A stretch of DNA of 64,000 bases from Bacillus sp. BA3 (GTDB taxonomy: Bacteria; Bacillota; Bacilli; Bacillales; DSM-1321), in NCBI GenBank assembly GCA_002835675.1, contig PIZR01000003.1, forward strand, positions 1-64,000, read 5' to 3'. Of this stretch, positions 39,497 to 47,557 are shown one piece after another. Both the position numbers and the translations under genes were made by a program. Numbering within the stretch: position 1 is the first letter of the stretch; every line of letters starts with the position of its first letter. A model generated the notes under the pieces. That model was not told the origin of the DNA and searched no databases. It saw only the letters and a program-made list of their open reading frames with translations.

Positions 39497-39937
39497 TCAT
39501 TCAGCGTCAAAAACTTCGACTTTTTCCATTTTATCGCCATTTTTCATAGCTTTGGCTGTTTCTAATCCAGATGTCACTTTACCGAATACTGTGTGAACAC
39601 CGTTAAGATGCGGTTGTGGTTCGTGCACGATAAAGAATTGGCTTGAGCCTGTATCTTTTCCGGCATGTGCCATTGATAGGCTTCCAGCCTCATGTTTGTG
39701 AGGGTTTCCTTCTGTTTCACATTTGATTTGCGTGCCGCTTCCGCCTGCGCCTGTACCTGTTGGATCTCCGCCTTGGCTTACGAAACCAGGGATTACACGG
39801 TGAAAGACCACACCATTATAAAATCCTGTGTTTGCCAAGTTTTCGAAGTTAGCCACTGTGTTCGGTGCTTCGTTCGGGAAAAGGTCGAATTCGATTTTTT
39901 CCCCATTTGCCATAAGTATGTATCCTTTTTTAGCCAT
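39497..39937 (-). CDS. ppiB: Peptidyl-prolyl cis-trans isomerase (cyclophilin)
   Basis: A 146-residue cytoplasmic cyclophilin. Diagnostic segments are [37 protein letters not shown] and [12 protein letters not shown]. It catalyses proline isomerisation during folding. Length matches Bacillus PpiB. ATG 39937 follows AAAGGAGATG. Confidence 0.95.
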   Translation of the reverse strand: MAKKGYILMANGEKIEFDLFPNEAPNTVANFENLANTGFYNGVVFHRVIPGFVSQGGDPTGTGAGGSGTQIKCETEGNPHKHEAGSLSMAHAGKDTGSSQFFIVHEPQPHLNGVHTVFGKVTSGLETAKAMKNGDKMEKVEVFDAE

Positions 39938-40099
39938 GTAAAACATCTCCTTTAATATGAACTGAATCAAATCTTATAGTACCACTTTTAGAAGCAGAAA
40001 GAAAAGCAAGCGCTACTTATTTCGAATTGTATCATTATACATTCCTATATTTTTTCTTTTATAATGGAGTAGATTCATTATTATAAGGGGGAATGTACC

Positions 40100-41092
40100 A
40101 TGATTCAGCAATTTGATGCTTTAGTCGTGAACAAGCAAGATGATCAATTCACCGTTAACATTCAGAAACTATCACTTGATGATCTACCTCAAGGCGAAGT
40201 GCTCATCCGCGTTCACTATTCCGGTGTGAACTATAAAGATAGCCTTGCAGCCATTCCGAACGGAAACATCGTCAGCAGCTATCCGATCGTTCCGGGCATT
40301 GATATGGCTGGTGTTGTCGTTTCATCTGAGGATTCCCGCTTTAAAGAAGGAGACGAAGTCATTGCGACCTCCTATGGGATTGGCGTTTCCCAATCAGGAG
40401 GCTATAGTCAGTTTGCCCGTGTTCCTGCAGAGTGGATCGTCCCGTTACCTGATGGCCTTACAATGAAAGAGGCGATGATCATCGGAACGGCCGGTTTCAC
40501 TGCAGCACTATCGGTTCTGCGATTGGAGGAAAATAACCTCACTCCTGAGCAAGGGAGCGTTCTCGTCACTGGTGCAACTGGCGGGGTTGGCAGTTTCGCT
40601 GTCTCGATCCTTTCTAAACTTGGCTATTCCGTTGAGGCGAGTACAGGAAAAGAATCGGAACATGGATACTTGAAGAAAATCGGTGCGGCGACCATTGTAT
40701 CACGAGAAGATGTATATGATGGCAAGCTGCGGGCACTGGGCAAGCAAAAGTGGAGCGGCGCGGTAGATCCCGTCGGCGGTGAACCGTTAGCATCGGTCCT
40801 TAGCCAAATCAAGTATGGCGGGGCTGTGGCGGTCAGTGGATTGACAGCTGGTACAAGCCTTCCTTCCACCGTCTTTCCTTTCATCCTAAGAGGGGTTAAT
40901 CTTCTTGGGATCGATTCGGTCAATTGCCCGATGGATACAAGATTGAAAGTTTGGCATCGTCTTGCCACCGATTTTAAACTCGAGCATTTAGAACAGCTCA
41001 TTCAACAGGAAATTACACTTGAAGAATTGCCTGACGTCCTTCCTACCCTATTAAAAGGGGAAGCAAGAGGCAGAACGATCGTTAAGCTATAA
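40100..41092 (+). CDS. YhdH/YhfP family quinone oxidoreductase
   Basis: A 330-residue medium-chain dehydrogenase without the catalytic zinc ligands. GVNYKDSLAAIPNG, IVPGIDMAGVVVSS and the NADPH fold VLVTGATGGVGSFAVSIL are the YhdH/YhfP (acrylyl-CoA reductase-like) pattern. It probably reduces an enone or quinone with NADPH. AAGGGGG precedes ATG. Monocistronic, ending at a terminator. Confidence 0.9.
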   Translation: MIQQFDALVVNKQDDQFTVNIQKLSLDDLPQGEVLIRVHYSGVNYKDSLAAIPNGNIVSSYPIVPGIDMAGVVVSSEDSRFKEGDEVIATSYGIGVSQSGGYSQFARVPAEWIVPLPDGLTMKEAMIIGTAGFTAALSVLRLEENNLTPEQGSVLVTGATGGVGSFAVSILSKLGYSVEASTGKESEHGYLKKIGAATIVSREDVYDGKLRALGKQKWSGAVDPVGGEPLASVLSQIKYGGAVAVSGLTAGTSLPSTVFPFILRGVNLLGIDSVNCPMDTRLKVWHRLATDFKLEHLEQLIQQEITLEELPDVLPTLLKGEARGRTIVKL

Positions 41093-41094
41093 TC

Positions 41095-41135
41095 CAAAAA
41101 GTGACGAGAGCATGGCTTCTCGTCACTTTTCATTG
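41095..41135. terminator. Bidirectional terminator
   Basis: AAAAGTGACGAG and CTCGTCACTTTT form a 12-bp stem between the convergent quinone oxidoreductase and histidine kinase genes. Confidence 0.9.
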
Positions 41136-42596
41136 TGAACTTTCATTGATAGGGAGACTGATATCTACAATCGTCCCTTCTCCCACTTCGCTGCTGAAAT
41201 GAATTTCCCCGTTATGCTCATGGATGATTTTAGTGCTGACCATGAGCCCAAACCCTGTTCCTTTTTCAGAAGTGCTATAAAAAGGCTGGCCTAGATGCTT
41301 CATGCGCTCATTTGAGATTCCGCAGCCTTGATCAATGAACCGGATCATTGCAGAGTCACCTTCATGGTTTAACTCTATATGAAGTTTGCCGCCATTTGGC
41401 ATGGCTTCTATCGCATTATTGACGACATTCGTGAATACTTGTTTTAACTGATTCGGTTCGCCAAAGACAGATGCCGAATCCGTATTATATTCCTTGATGA
41501 TTTCGACATCATTCAATATCGCTTGAAACTCAGCTAACGTAATTACACTATCCAATATATCGTTAAGCTGAATAAATTCACAAACCTTCGCTTCAGGCTC
41601 TGCTAAACTTAAAAACTCATTGGCCAGGTTTTCGATTTTTGCTACTTCACTGACCATCATTTCAAGATAGTCCTTTTGCTCAGGATCTTCCCTTAATAAT
41701 TGTAAAAATCCTTTCACCGTAGTTAATGGATTTCTTATTTCATGTGCGATGCCCGCAGCCATCTGTCCTACCGCCGATAACATATTGGATTTACAGAGCA
41801 GCTCTTCGGTCTTTTTACGCTCCGTAATATCCCTGCAAAATACCTGTATGGCCGGTTGACCTTTATATATAATCGGAAGACCGAGTGTTTCTCCATAAAA
41901 TACTTGTCCGTCAAGTCGGATGAACTTTTGTTCCAGTAAACCAACAGCCTGATGATCGTCCCTCATGATCTCGATTCTTTTTTGTACACTTTCCCGGGAC
42001 TCCAGGTGAACGAACTGAAAAACCGATTTACCGATAATATCTTCGACACTATCCATCCCAAGCATTTTTGCCCCCATGGGATTCATGTACTCTATTATCC
42101 CATTGCGATGTACAAAAATCGCTTCAGGTGACACTTCAACTAAACTGCGATACCTTTGCTCACTTTCCTTCAAGGCAGCTTCAGCAAGTTTTTGATTCGT
42201 GATGTCCCGATAAACGAAAACGAGGGCACACGTCTCATTTTCATCATTACGGATATTGAACAGGGAAATGCTTACATCGATTAACTGGCCATCCTTCCTT
42301 AACCTGACCGTTTCAAAGCCTTTCCTTTGTATCCCTGCCTTAATCTGGTCATGCAATTCATTGACTGACTCCTTCAAGAAATCCGGAATAATTGGAAACG
42401 GCATGCCTATGAGCTCATCATTCGTCCAACCGAAAAACTCTTCAAAAGCTGCATTCACTTGAAGGGTCTTTCCTTCCAGATCAACAATGGAAATGGCGTC
42501 CGGGTTGTTCTCCATGAAAGACTTAAATTTCTCGGTATTATCCTTCGTCTGTTCCCCCATTTGCCCTTGTCCATAATTAATAAGCCTTTTACTCAT
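41130..42596 (-). CDS. Orphan PAS-domain histidine kinase (sporulation-kinase type)
   Basis: A 488-residue soluble kinase: a first PAS domain (about 25-135, DAISIVDLEGKTLQVNAAFEEFFG), a second PAS/PAC (about 145-260), HisKA with the phospho-His in AAGIAHEIRNPLTTVKGF, and HATPase_c with GCGISNERM and GTGFGLMVSTKI. No membrane helix and no response regulator next to it. The H-box sequence is close to KinA/KinE-type kinases that feed the Spo0F phosphorelay, so a sporulation or biofilm role is likely but not shown. Start TTG 42599 or ATG 42596. Confidence 0.87.
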   Translation of the reverse strand: MSKRLINYGQGQMGEQTKDNTEKFKSFMENNPDAISIVDLEGKTLQVNAAFEEFFGWTNDELIGMPFPIIPDFLKESVNELHDQIKAGIQRKGFETVRLRKDGQLIDVSISLFNIRNDENETCALVFVYRDITNQKLAEAALKESEQRYRSLVEVSPEAIFVHRNGIIEYMNPMGAKMLGMDSVEDIIGKSVFQFVHLESRESVQKRIEIMRDDHQAVGLLEQKFIRLDGQVFYGETLGLPIIYKGQPAIQVFCRDITERKKTEELLCKSNMLSAVGQMAAGIAHEIRNPLTTVKGFLQLLREDPEQKDYLEMMVSEVAKIENLANEFLSLAEPEAKVCEFIQLNDILDSVITLAEFQAILNDVEIIKEYNTDSASVFGEPNQLKQVFTNVVNNAIEAMPNGGKLHIELNHEGDSAMIRFIDQGCGISNERMKHLGQPFYSTSEKGTGFGLMVSTKIIHEHNGEIHFSSEVGEGTIVDISLPINESSQ

Positions 42597-42708
42597 CAAT
42601 TTTTTTATTCCTTTCTTATCCGGAAATTTACAGTCTCAATTTTACAGTATCAGTAAATCATTTGCCAGTTTTATCATATGCTTTATCCAAGTTAAGGATT
42701 GATGCACA

Positions 42709-42746
42709 AAGAGGCCAAACCCCCATAAGGTTCAGCCTCTTTCTTA
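42709..42746 (-). terminator. Terminator after cwlJ
   Basis: On the minus strand AAAGAGGC...GCCTCTTT with an inner GAACC/GGTTT stem. Confidence 0.75.
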
Positions 42747-43173
42747 AAATGTATTATAAATATTTGGACATTCTGTACCTGTTGGTTCATAAAAGCAATG
42801 AAGCTTGAAACGTCCAACCAGGGGCTGATTATACCAGGTGGCCGGACAATCTCCCGGTGGCCTGAAGTACCATAGGCTAAATTTCGAGGGCCAAATCCTT
42901 TCACCATTTACAACTGCGGCGTGCAAGTCTTTTTTCCCTGTCCCTTGCCCGTTGATAAAAATACCCCTTCTGTACAGCTTCAAAGGCATGCTCCTGATAG
43001 ATCATGTCTGGAATCGTCCTAAGCCCTTTGAAATCGGAACAATTCGATCTAATCCGATTGACCCCTACATTACCGATCATCAACATGCCCTGATCACCTT
43101 CGCCCTCGCCTTCCGCCCTAAGCAATCTTGCCAATAAGGCTATATCGGCATCAGTGTGCTTTACAACGGCCAT
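42744..43173 (-). pseudogene. cwlJ: Cell wall hydrolase CwlJ, one-base frameshift
   Basis: The N-terminal frame (from 43173, after GGAGGTGATGG) reads HTDADIALLARLLRAEGEGE through FEAVQKGYFYQRARDREKRL and then stops. The rest of the protein, VVNGERIWPSKFSLWYFRPP to the usual C-terminal PNIYNTF, is in another frame. One extra base in AGTTGTAAAT (42912-42913 on the plus strand) explains it; removing it restores ARRS-VNGER. CwlJ is a SleB-fold cortex-lytic enzyme of spore germination. The frameshift may be real or a sequencing error. No gerQ neighbour. Confidence 0.85.
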
Positions 43174-43290
43174 TCCATCACCTCCACTTTTTTTATCCTA
43201 TGCCTCGCAGATGGAAAAATACTCCGTTTATTAACAAAATCTTCATACGAGATACACGTCCTATCAATAATACAACCCTATACTTAAGTA

Positions 43291-43345
43291 AGGCTGGATA
43301 GCACGCGTGGCTATCATGGTATTTGGCGAAGGCGGGGCCAATACT
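43291..43345 (+). repeat. 55-nt repeat, copy A
   Basis: Matches 55024-55078 at 45 of 55 positions in the same orientation. Both copies start six bases after a -10-like hexamer (TATACT here). This copy has no good -35 box and runs into the T-tract end of the next element, so it may be a truncated relic of the RNA gene at 55 kb. Confidence 0.75.
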
Positions 43346-43360
43346 TTCTTTATACATATA

Positions 43361-43542
43361 AAAAAGGCGGCACATAATGTGCGTCTCGGACTGTAGACAA
43401 ACTCGATGAAATTCGAGTTTATCTACAGTTTTTTAAAGGTTTGTACAATTTGCCTTCAGGCCCTCGCTTAACTCAAAAAGGTTGCGGAATGGTGTCATTC
43501 CGCAACCTTTTTGTCTGCAAACTGAGGCCGCACACATTGTGC
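43361..43542 (-). repeat. Palindromic repeat element within a terminator
   Basis: The ends carry similar palindromes (GCACATAATGTGC at 43370-43382 and GCACACATTGTGC at 43530-43542). Just inside are inverted repeats GACTGTAGACAAA and TTTGTCTGCAAACTGAG. Two terminator-like hairpins lie within: CTGTAGA...TCTACAG with T tract (43389-43435) and a perfect 18-bp stem at 43474-43513. Read from the DUF1292 gene on the minus strand, the T tract belongs to the far palindrome. Confidence 0.8.
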
Positions 43543-43557
43543 AGTCCTTTTATCTTG

Positions 43558-43827
43558 TCATTCTTTCGATTCAAATGCCGATTCAAACGCCAATGATACC
43601 TTTTCGAACTCTTCATCCGATTCGATATCGAGCAGTTCACCTTCGCCTTCGACCCTGAAAAAGAAAATATCGATATCTTCATCTGTATCCTCTTCAATAT
43701 CTTCAAGCAAACCTACTGCAACATATTCCGTTCCTTCTACATCCAATGAACCTAAAACCTCAACTTCATGACCTTCATCACTGTCATCAGTAAGGGTGAA
43801 AATTTCACCTTCACGAATTTTTCCCAT
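43558..43827 (-). CDS. DUF1292 family protein
   Basis: An 89-residue very acidic protein. The EGEIFTLTDDSDEGHEVEVLGS and VEGTEYVAVGLLE segments and the acidic run before IDIFFFRVEGEGE are the DUF1292 (YrzB-like) pattern. Function unknown in the family; in other Bacillus a member lies with yrrK/yrrL, which are not seen here. Ribosome site GAGAGGAGG. Its 3' side carries the palindromic repeat element. Confidence 0.87.
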   Translation of the reverse strand: MGKIREGEIFTLTDDSDEGHEVEVLGSLDVEGTEYVAVGLLEDIEEDTDEDIDIFFFRVEGEGELLDIESDEEFEKVSLAFESAFESKE

Positions 43828-43859
43828 ACTACCTCTCCTCTCATATCCATTAATAATGG

Positions 43860-44148
43860 AGTTGTTTCCATAGTATATCTACTAATCCATTTAGAAACAA
43901 ATTTTTGCCCTGGAAAATGTTAAATTTCATTCTTACATGAAAAGAATCAATCAATAGATATTATGGAAGAAAACTATTATCCCATAAGCTATTTATCATT
44001 TTTCATTATTTACCAATACTTTCCCTTTATTAACATCATTTAAAAAATTATCTAAAAACGGCTATAAAAATGTAATTTAATTCCGAATAATCTTATATAT
44101 ACTAATATTAGCAAATTGAATCTGGATTTAATGAAGGAGGAAGATTTC
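43860..44148. other. AT-rich intergenic region
   Basis: No gene or clear signal before the VOC gene apart from AT-rich promoter-like sequence; I cannot place a -35/-10 pair with confidence. Confidence 0.4.
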
Positions 44149-44535
44149 TTGGCTGTTAAGAGGGTCGATCACGTTGGCGTTGTTGTAAAAGATCTTGAAA
44201 AATCCATCGCCTTTTATCAAGATGTGCTTGAATTAAAATTAAAAGCACGCATGACTCATACTAATGGGGTAATCGAACTGGCATTCCTCGGTTACGAAGA
44301 GTCTGACGAAACAGAAATAGAATTGATTCAGGGATATAGCGACACACTGCCATCCGAAGCAACGATCCACCATTTTGCCATTACCGTGGATGATATCGAA
44401 GGTGAATATGCCCGGATCAAAAGCTTGGATAACACCGAGCTGATTGATGAAGAGATCGTCACCCTTCCAAATGGTTATCGCTATTTCTACGTTTATGGAC
44501 CGGAAAAAGAGTGGATTGAATTTTTCCAAAGGTAA
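44149..44535 (+). CDS. VOC family protein, methylmalonyl-CoA epimerase/glyoxalase-like
   Basis: A 128-residue protein with both VOC half-domains: VDHVGVVVKDLEKSIAFYQDVL and TIHHFAITVDDIEGEYARIKS. Candidate metal ligands are His in VDHVG, His in IHHFA and the late Glu in KEWIEFF. The start is probably TTG 44149, which sits 8 bases after a perfect AAGGAGG; no ATG is as well placed. Epimerase versus lactoylglutathione lyase role is not decidable. Own terminator. Confidence 0.85.
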   Translation: MAVKRVDHVGVVVKDLEKSIAFYQDVLELKLKARMTHTNGVIELAFLGYEESDETEIELIQGYSDTLPSEATIHHFAITVDDIEGEYARIKSLDNTELIDEEIVTLPNGYRYFYVYGPEKEWIEFFQR

Positions 44536-44545
44536 AAAGCATACT

Positions 44546-44582
44546 AAAAAAGCAGAGTCTTAGAGACTTCTGCTTTTTTAAC
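44546..44582 (+). terminator. Terminator after the VOC gene
   Basis: AAAAAGCAGAGTC and GACTTCTGCTTTTTT form the stem, ending in a T tract. Confidence 0.9.
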
Positions 44583-44700
44583 GCTTCTTCAATATTTTAG
44601 CAAAATTTACAGATAAAAAACCTTTCTTTACTTAACTGAAGTAATTTCTTAATATTCTGCATTTATCCTAAAAGTAATAATATTTTTGGAGGTATGCATT

Positions 44701-46353
44701 TTGGGGAAAATGAGCAAAAAGGTAGCAGGAATTACGTTAGCGGGCGCGGTAGCCATTTCATCACTGGGTATTTCAACTATGAAGGAAGATGTTCAGGCCA
44801 AAGACAAGAAAAAAGAACCAACAAACGTCATCATGATGGTGATGGATGGGACAAGTACAGGAGCCACAACCCTTTCAAGGTGGTATAAAGGCGGTAATCT
44901 AGCCATGGACGAAATGCTGTCTGGCGGCATGCGTACATATTCTGCTGAATCGGCCATTACAGACTCAGCTCCTGCAGCAACAGCGCTTGCGACAGGAAAT
45001 AAATCCAATGATAAATTTGTCGGTGTCCTGCCAGCCGTCGTTAATTCTCCAGGGCTCGATCCGGTTAATCCGAAAAATGCCCATAAACCAGTCGCTAACG
45101 TTTTGGAGGGTGCGAAACAAGCCGGAAAGGCTACTGGAATCATTTCTACATCTGAAATCCAGCATGCTACACCCGCAGGCTTCTCCGCTCACGTGACACA
45201 TCGAAGCAATTATGGTGATATTGCGGAACAGCAGGTTTATCAGGGGATTGACGTCGTTTTGGGAGGGGGCAAGGAGTCCCTTTTACCTGGTAAAACAAAA
45301 AATGCAAGAATTGATGGAGAAAACCTTTTGGAAGTGCTTGATGAAGACAAGTATGATTTTGTTGAAACCCGTGACGAGCTGTTAAACTCTAAATCGAATA
45401 AAATTTGGGGCAGCTTTGCACCAAGTGCACTGGCATATGATTTTGATCGTGAAACAACAAAGCCAAGTGAGCCCACTTTGGCTGAAATGACCAATAAAGC
45501 CCTTAAAACCTTGAAAAAAGATAAAGATGGCTTCTTCTTATTTGTCGAAGGAAGCAAGATTGACTGGGCTGCTCACGGAAACGATACGATCGGAATGATT
45601 AGTGATACTTTAGCTTTTGATGATGCCGTAAACGAAGCCCTTACGTTTGCAAAAAATGACGGAAACACGATGGTCATTGCTGTAACGGACCATGGGAACA
45701 GCGGAATTACAATGGGTAACGGAAACACGAACTCCTCCTACCCGGAAACACCCGTATCAGCTTATATCGATCCATTAAAGAAAGCGAAAATGACTGTTGA
45801 AGGGGCCTTAAGTAAGCTAAAACCAGATCATTCCAATCTAAAAGAAGTTGCAGCGCTGTATGGACTGGATAATCTGACTTCTGAAGAAACAGCAAAACTT
45901 ACCTCTTCTAAAAACGTAGGTGCTGAAATGACAAAGCTGCTTGCTAACCGTGCCAACATTGGCTTTACAACTGGCGGTCATACAGGGGAAGACGTATTCC
46001 TGTATTCTTATGGCCCTTCAAAACCGACTGGATTAGTGGAGAATACAGACCTCGCTAAAAAAATGGCCGAATTCATGGGCTTTGATTTACAAAAATTATC
46101 GAATAAACTATACATGAATGCTAAAGATTCCTTTGAGAAAAAAGGATATTCAACCCGCATTGATGTTACAGACCCGAATAACCCGGTTTTCGTAGCGAAA
46201 AAGGGGCAGCAAAAAGTGGAGTTGCCTGCAAATAAGAATATCGTTATCAGTAAGACTCCTAAATCCACTAAACAAAAAGAAATTAATGCGATCACCGTTT
46301 ACAACGGAAAAGACTTTTATATATCCGAACAAGCATTAAAGTCAGTCAAGTAA
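44701..46353 (+). CDS. Alkaline phosphatase with C-terminal extension
   Basis: A 550-residue secreted alkaline phosphatase. Signal peptide about 1-35 (VAGITLAGAVAISSLGIST). Active-site serine in ITDSAPAATALATG, metal ligands in NVIMMVMDGTS, EGSKIDWAAHGND, AVTDHGNSG and TTGGHTGED. After the usual end it continues about 90 residues (from KLSNKLYMNAKD on) with a beta-rich tail not seen in the second phosphatase at 51 kb. Likely start is TTG 44701, 8 bases after GGAGG. It releases phosphate from organic esters outside the cell. Confidence 0.9.
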   Translation: MGKMSKKVAGITLAGAVAISSLGISTMKEDVQAKDKKKEPTNVIMMVMDGTSTGATTLSRWYKGGNLAMDEMLSGGMRTYSAESAITDSAPAATALATGNKSNDKFVGVLPAVVNSPGLDPVNPKNAHKPVANVLEGAKQAGKATGIISTSEIQHATPAGFSAHVTHRSNYGDIAEQQVYQGIDVVLGGGKESLLPGKTKNARIDGENLLEVLDEDKYDFVETRDELLNSKSNKIWGSFAPSALAYDFDRETTKPSEPTLAEMTNKALKTLKKDKDGFFLFVEGSKIDWAAHGNDTIGMISDTLAFDDAVNEALTFAKNDGNTMVIAVTDHGNSGITMGNGNTNSSYPETPVSAYIDPLKKAKMTVEGALSKLKPDHSNLKEVAALYGLDNLTSEETAKLTSSKNVGAEMTKLLANRANIGFTTGGHTGEDVFLYSYGPSKPTGLVENTDLAKKMAEFMGFDLQKLSNKLYMNAKDSFEKKGYSTRIDVTDPNNPVFVAKKGQQKVELPANKNIVISKTPKSTKQKEINAITVYNGKDFYISEQALKSVK

Positions 46354-46371
46354 GCAACACTTTTAAATGGG

Positions 46372-46664
46372 AAGGAGCCCTTGTTTTTACAAGGGCTCCT
46401 CAGACTGTAAACAAACTAATTAAAGTCCCAGTTGATTTCAGAAATCCGCTCCCTTTCCGCCGTCTGTCTGCCAAGCCTCCTCACCGCAAGCGGCTGTGTG
46501 GTCTCGGCTAGCCAGTTATTCGGCAGGAGTGTCGCAAATTTCTTCAATCTTATGAGGTTTCATCCGTATAAACAAGGAAAAAGTACTACACTGCCCTTTA
46601 TTCGGACTCCATACCCCTTTTGTCGCCAAACTAAGGAGCCCTTGTTTAACAAGGGCTCCTTTTC
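46372..46664 (+). repeat. Repeat element bracketed by duplicated terminator stems
   Basis: The same hairpin, AGGAGCCCTTG...CAAGGGCTCCT, occurs at 46373-46400 and 46634-46660. Only the second copy is followed by T residues. Between them lies a 230-bp element beginning CAGACTGTAAACAAAC, with inverted partner TTTTGTCGCCAAACTA, and a GC-rich core (CTTTCCGCC...GGCAGGAGTGTCGC) that is a diverged cousin of the element at 52.8 kb. Confidence 0.8.
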
Positions 46665-46690
46665 TAATGAATGATTTAGAACTCCCCGCT

Positions 46691-46960
46691 TCACCAGCTT
46701 GACTTTTTGACACCCGGCAGTTGCCCTTTATGAGCCAGTTCCCTAAAAACGATACGTGACATGTTGAATTTGCGCATATATCCACGGGGCCTTCCCGTTA
46801 CTCCACAACGATTGTGAACCCTTGTCGGCGAAGAGTCACGAGGGAGTTTGGCCAATGCGGCATAATCCCCTTTCTCCTTCAATTCCTTTCTAAGTTTTGC
46901 ATACTTTTCGACCATTACCAGCTGTTTTTCCGCTTTTATCACCTTGGATTTTTTCGCCAT
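46691..46960 (-). CDS. rpsN: 30S ribosomal protein S14, zinc-independent paralogue
   Basis: An 89-residue S14 of the long type that lacks the CxxC zinc knuckle; [23 protein letters not shown] is the conserved C-terminal block. In Bacillus such C-minus S14 copies replace the zinc-binding form when zinc is scarce and are Zur-repressed. A Zur-like box lies upstream at 47355, with a pseudogene in between. AAAGGAG precedes ATG. Confidence 0.93.
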   Translation of the reverse strand: MAKKSKVIKAEKQLVMVEKYAKLRKELKEKGDYAALAKLPRDSSPTRVHNRCGVTGRPRGYMRKFNMSRIVFRELAHKGQLPGVKKSSW

Positions 46961-46999
46961 TTTAATTCTCCTTTTTTAAAAATCTTGATTTTATTAAAT

Positions 47000-47320
47000 C
47001 TATAAACTATTCACAATTCGTTCCGCTGCCTGTCTTGCTCCCGATATATTCCTCGAAATCGGTCCCATTTCAATTTGTTCCAGTCTTCCTTTTCCAAATA
47101 TTTCTGCAGGCAGAATGGATTCACAACCAGATGGTGGACGGATGGAGAACGTAAATATGGCATTGAAATGACTTCCGTACATTGCTTCCATCTTGCCAAT
47201 GGTTCTTCATTTCTATCAACAATCGCCAGCTGGTCCACTGTGGTTTTTCCTGACTTAAGTAAAAATGCAGCCATCGTGATACCTTGAATGCCTCCGCCAA
47301 TAATGAATCCATTCCAACAT
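47000..47320 (-). pseudogene. FAD/NAD(P)-binding protein, collapsed pseudogene
   Basis: The intended start ATG 47320 follows AAAGGAGGG. A one-base shift after four codons leads into FIIGGGIQGITMAAFLLKSG (Rossmann fold), continuing to PYLRSPSVHHLVVNPF. The sequence then passes, in another frame, into a typical C-terminal segment MGPISRNISGARQAAERIV before a stop. Most of the protein between these parts is missing. It lies between the Zur box and the S14 gene, so its operon position is kept although the gene is dead. Confidence 0.75.
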
Positions 47321-47354
47321 GAACTTCCCTCCTTTTATATCCATCCCCTTCAAT

Positions 47355-47375
47355 AAAACATAATCATTACGATTT
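47355..47375 (-). promoter_or_regulatory. Zur box before the FAD pseudogene-S14 unit
   Basis: AAAACATAATCATTACGATTT on the plus strand deviates by two or three bases from the palindromic Zur consensus AAATCGTAATNATTACGATTT. It lies 35 bases before the pseudogene start. Confidence 0.75.
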
Positions 47376-47386
47376 AAACCTCAAAA

Positions 47387-47536
47387 TTACTTCGTTTCAC
47401 GGTGAAGCGTGTGTTTCTTTAATCGCGGGCAGTACTTCTTCAATTCGATCCTGTCCGGGTTATTCCGCTTGTTTTTCGTTGTGATATAATTGCGGTCCCC
47501 TGATTCTGTGCATGCTAATGTAATGTTTACTCTCAT
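47387..47536 (-). CDS. rpmG: 50S ribosomal protein L33, cysteine-poor form
   Basis: A 49-residue L33 ([18 protein letters not shown] and [17 protein letters not shown]). It lacks the two CxxC pairs of zinc-binding L33, keeping only two isolated Cys residues. This is the form used when zinc is limiting. It begins 21 bases after the GTPase gene, behind AGGAGG, and so shares the Zur-controlled operon. Confidence 0.93.
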   Translation of the reverse strand: MRVNITLACTESGDRNYITTKNKRNNPDRIELKKYCPRLKKHTLHRETK

Positions 47537-47557
47537 TTTTATTTCCTCCTAAAGTTT

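Noticed and set aside
44606..44640. PhoP boxes upstream of the first alkaline phosphatase
   Set aside because: TTTACA and TTACTT occur, but intermediate 11-bp registers do not match, so it is not convincing.
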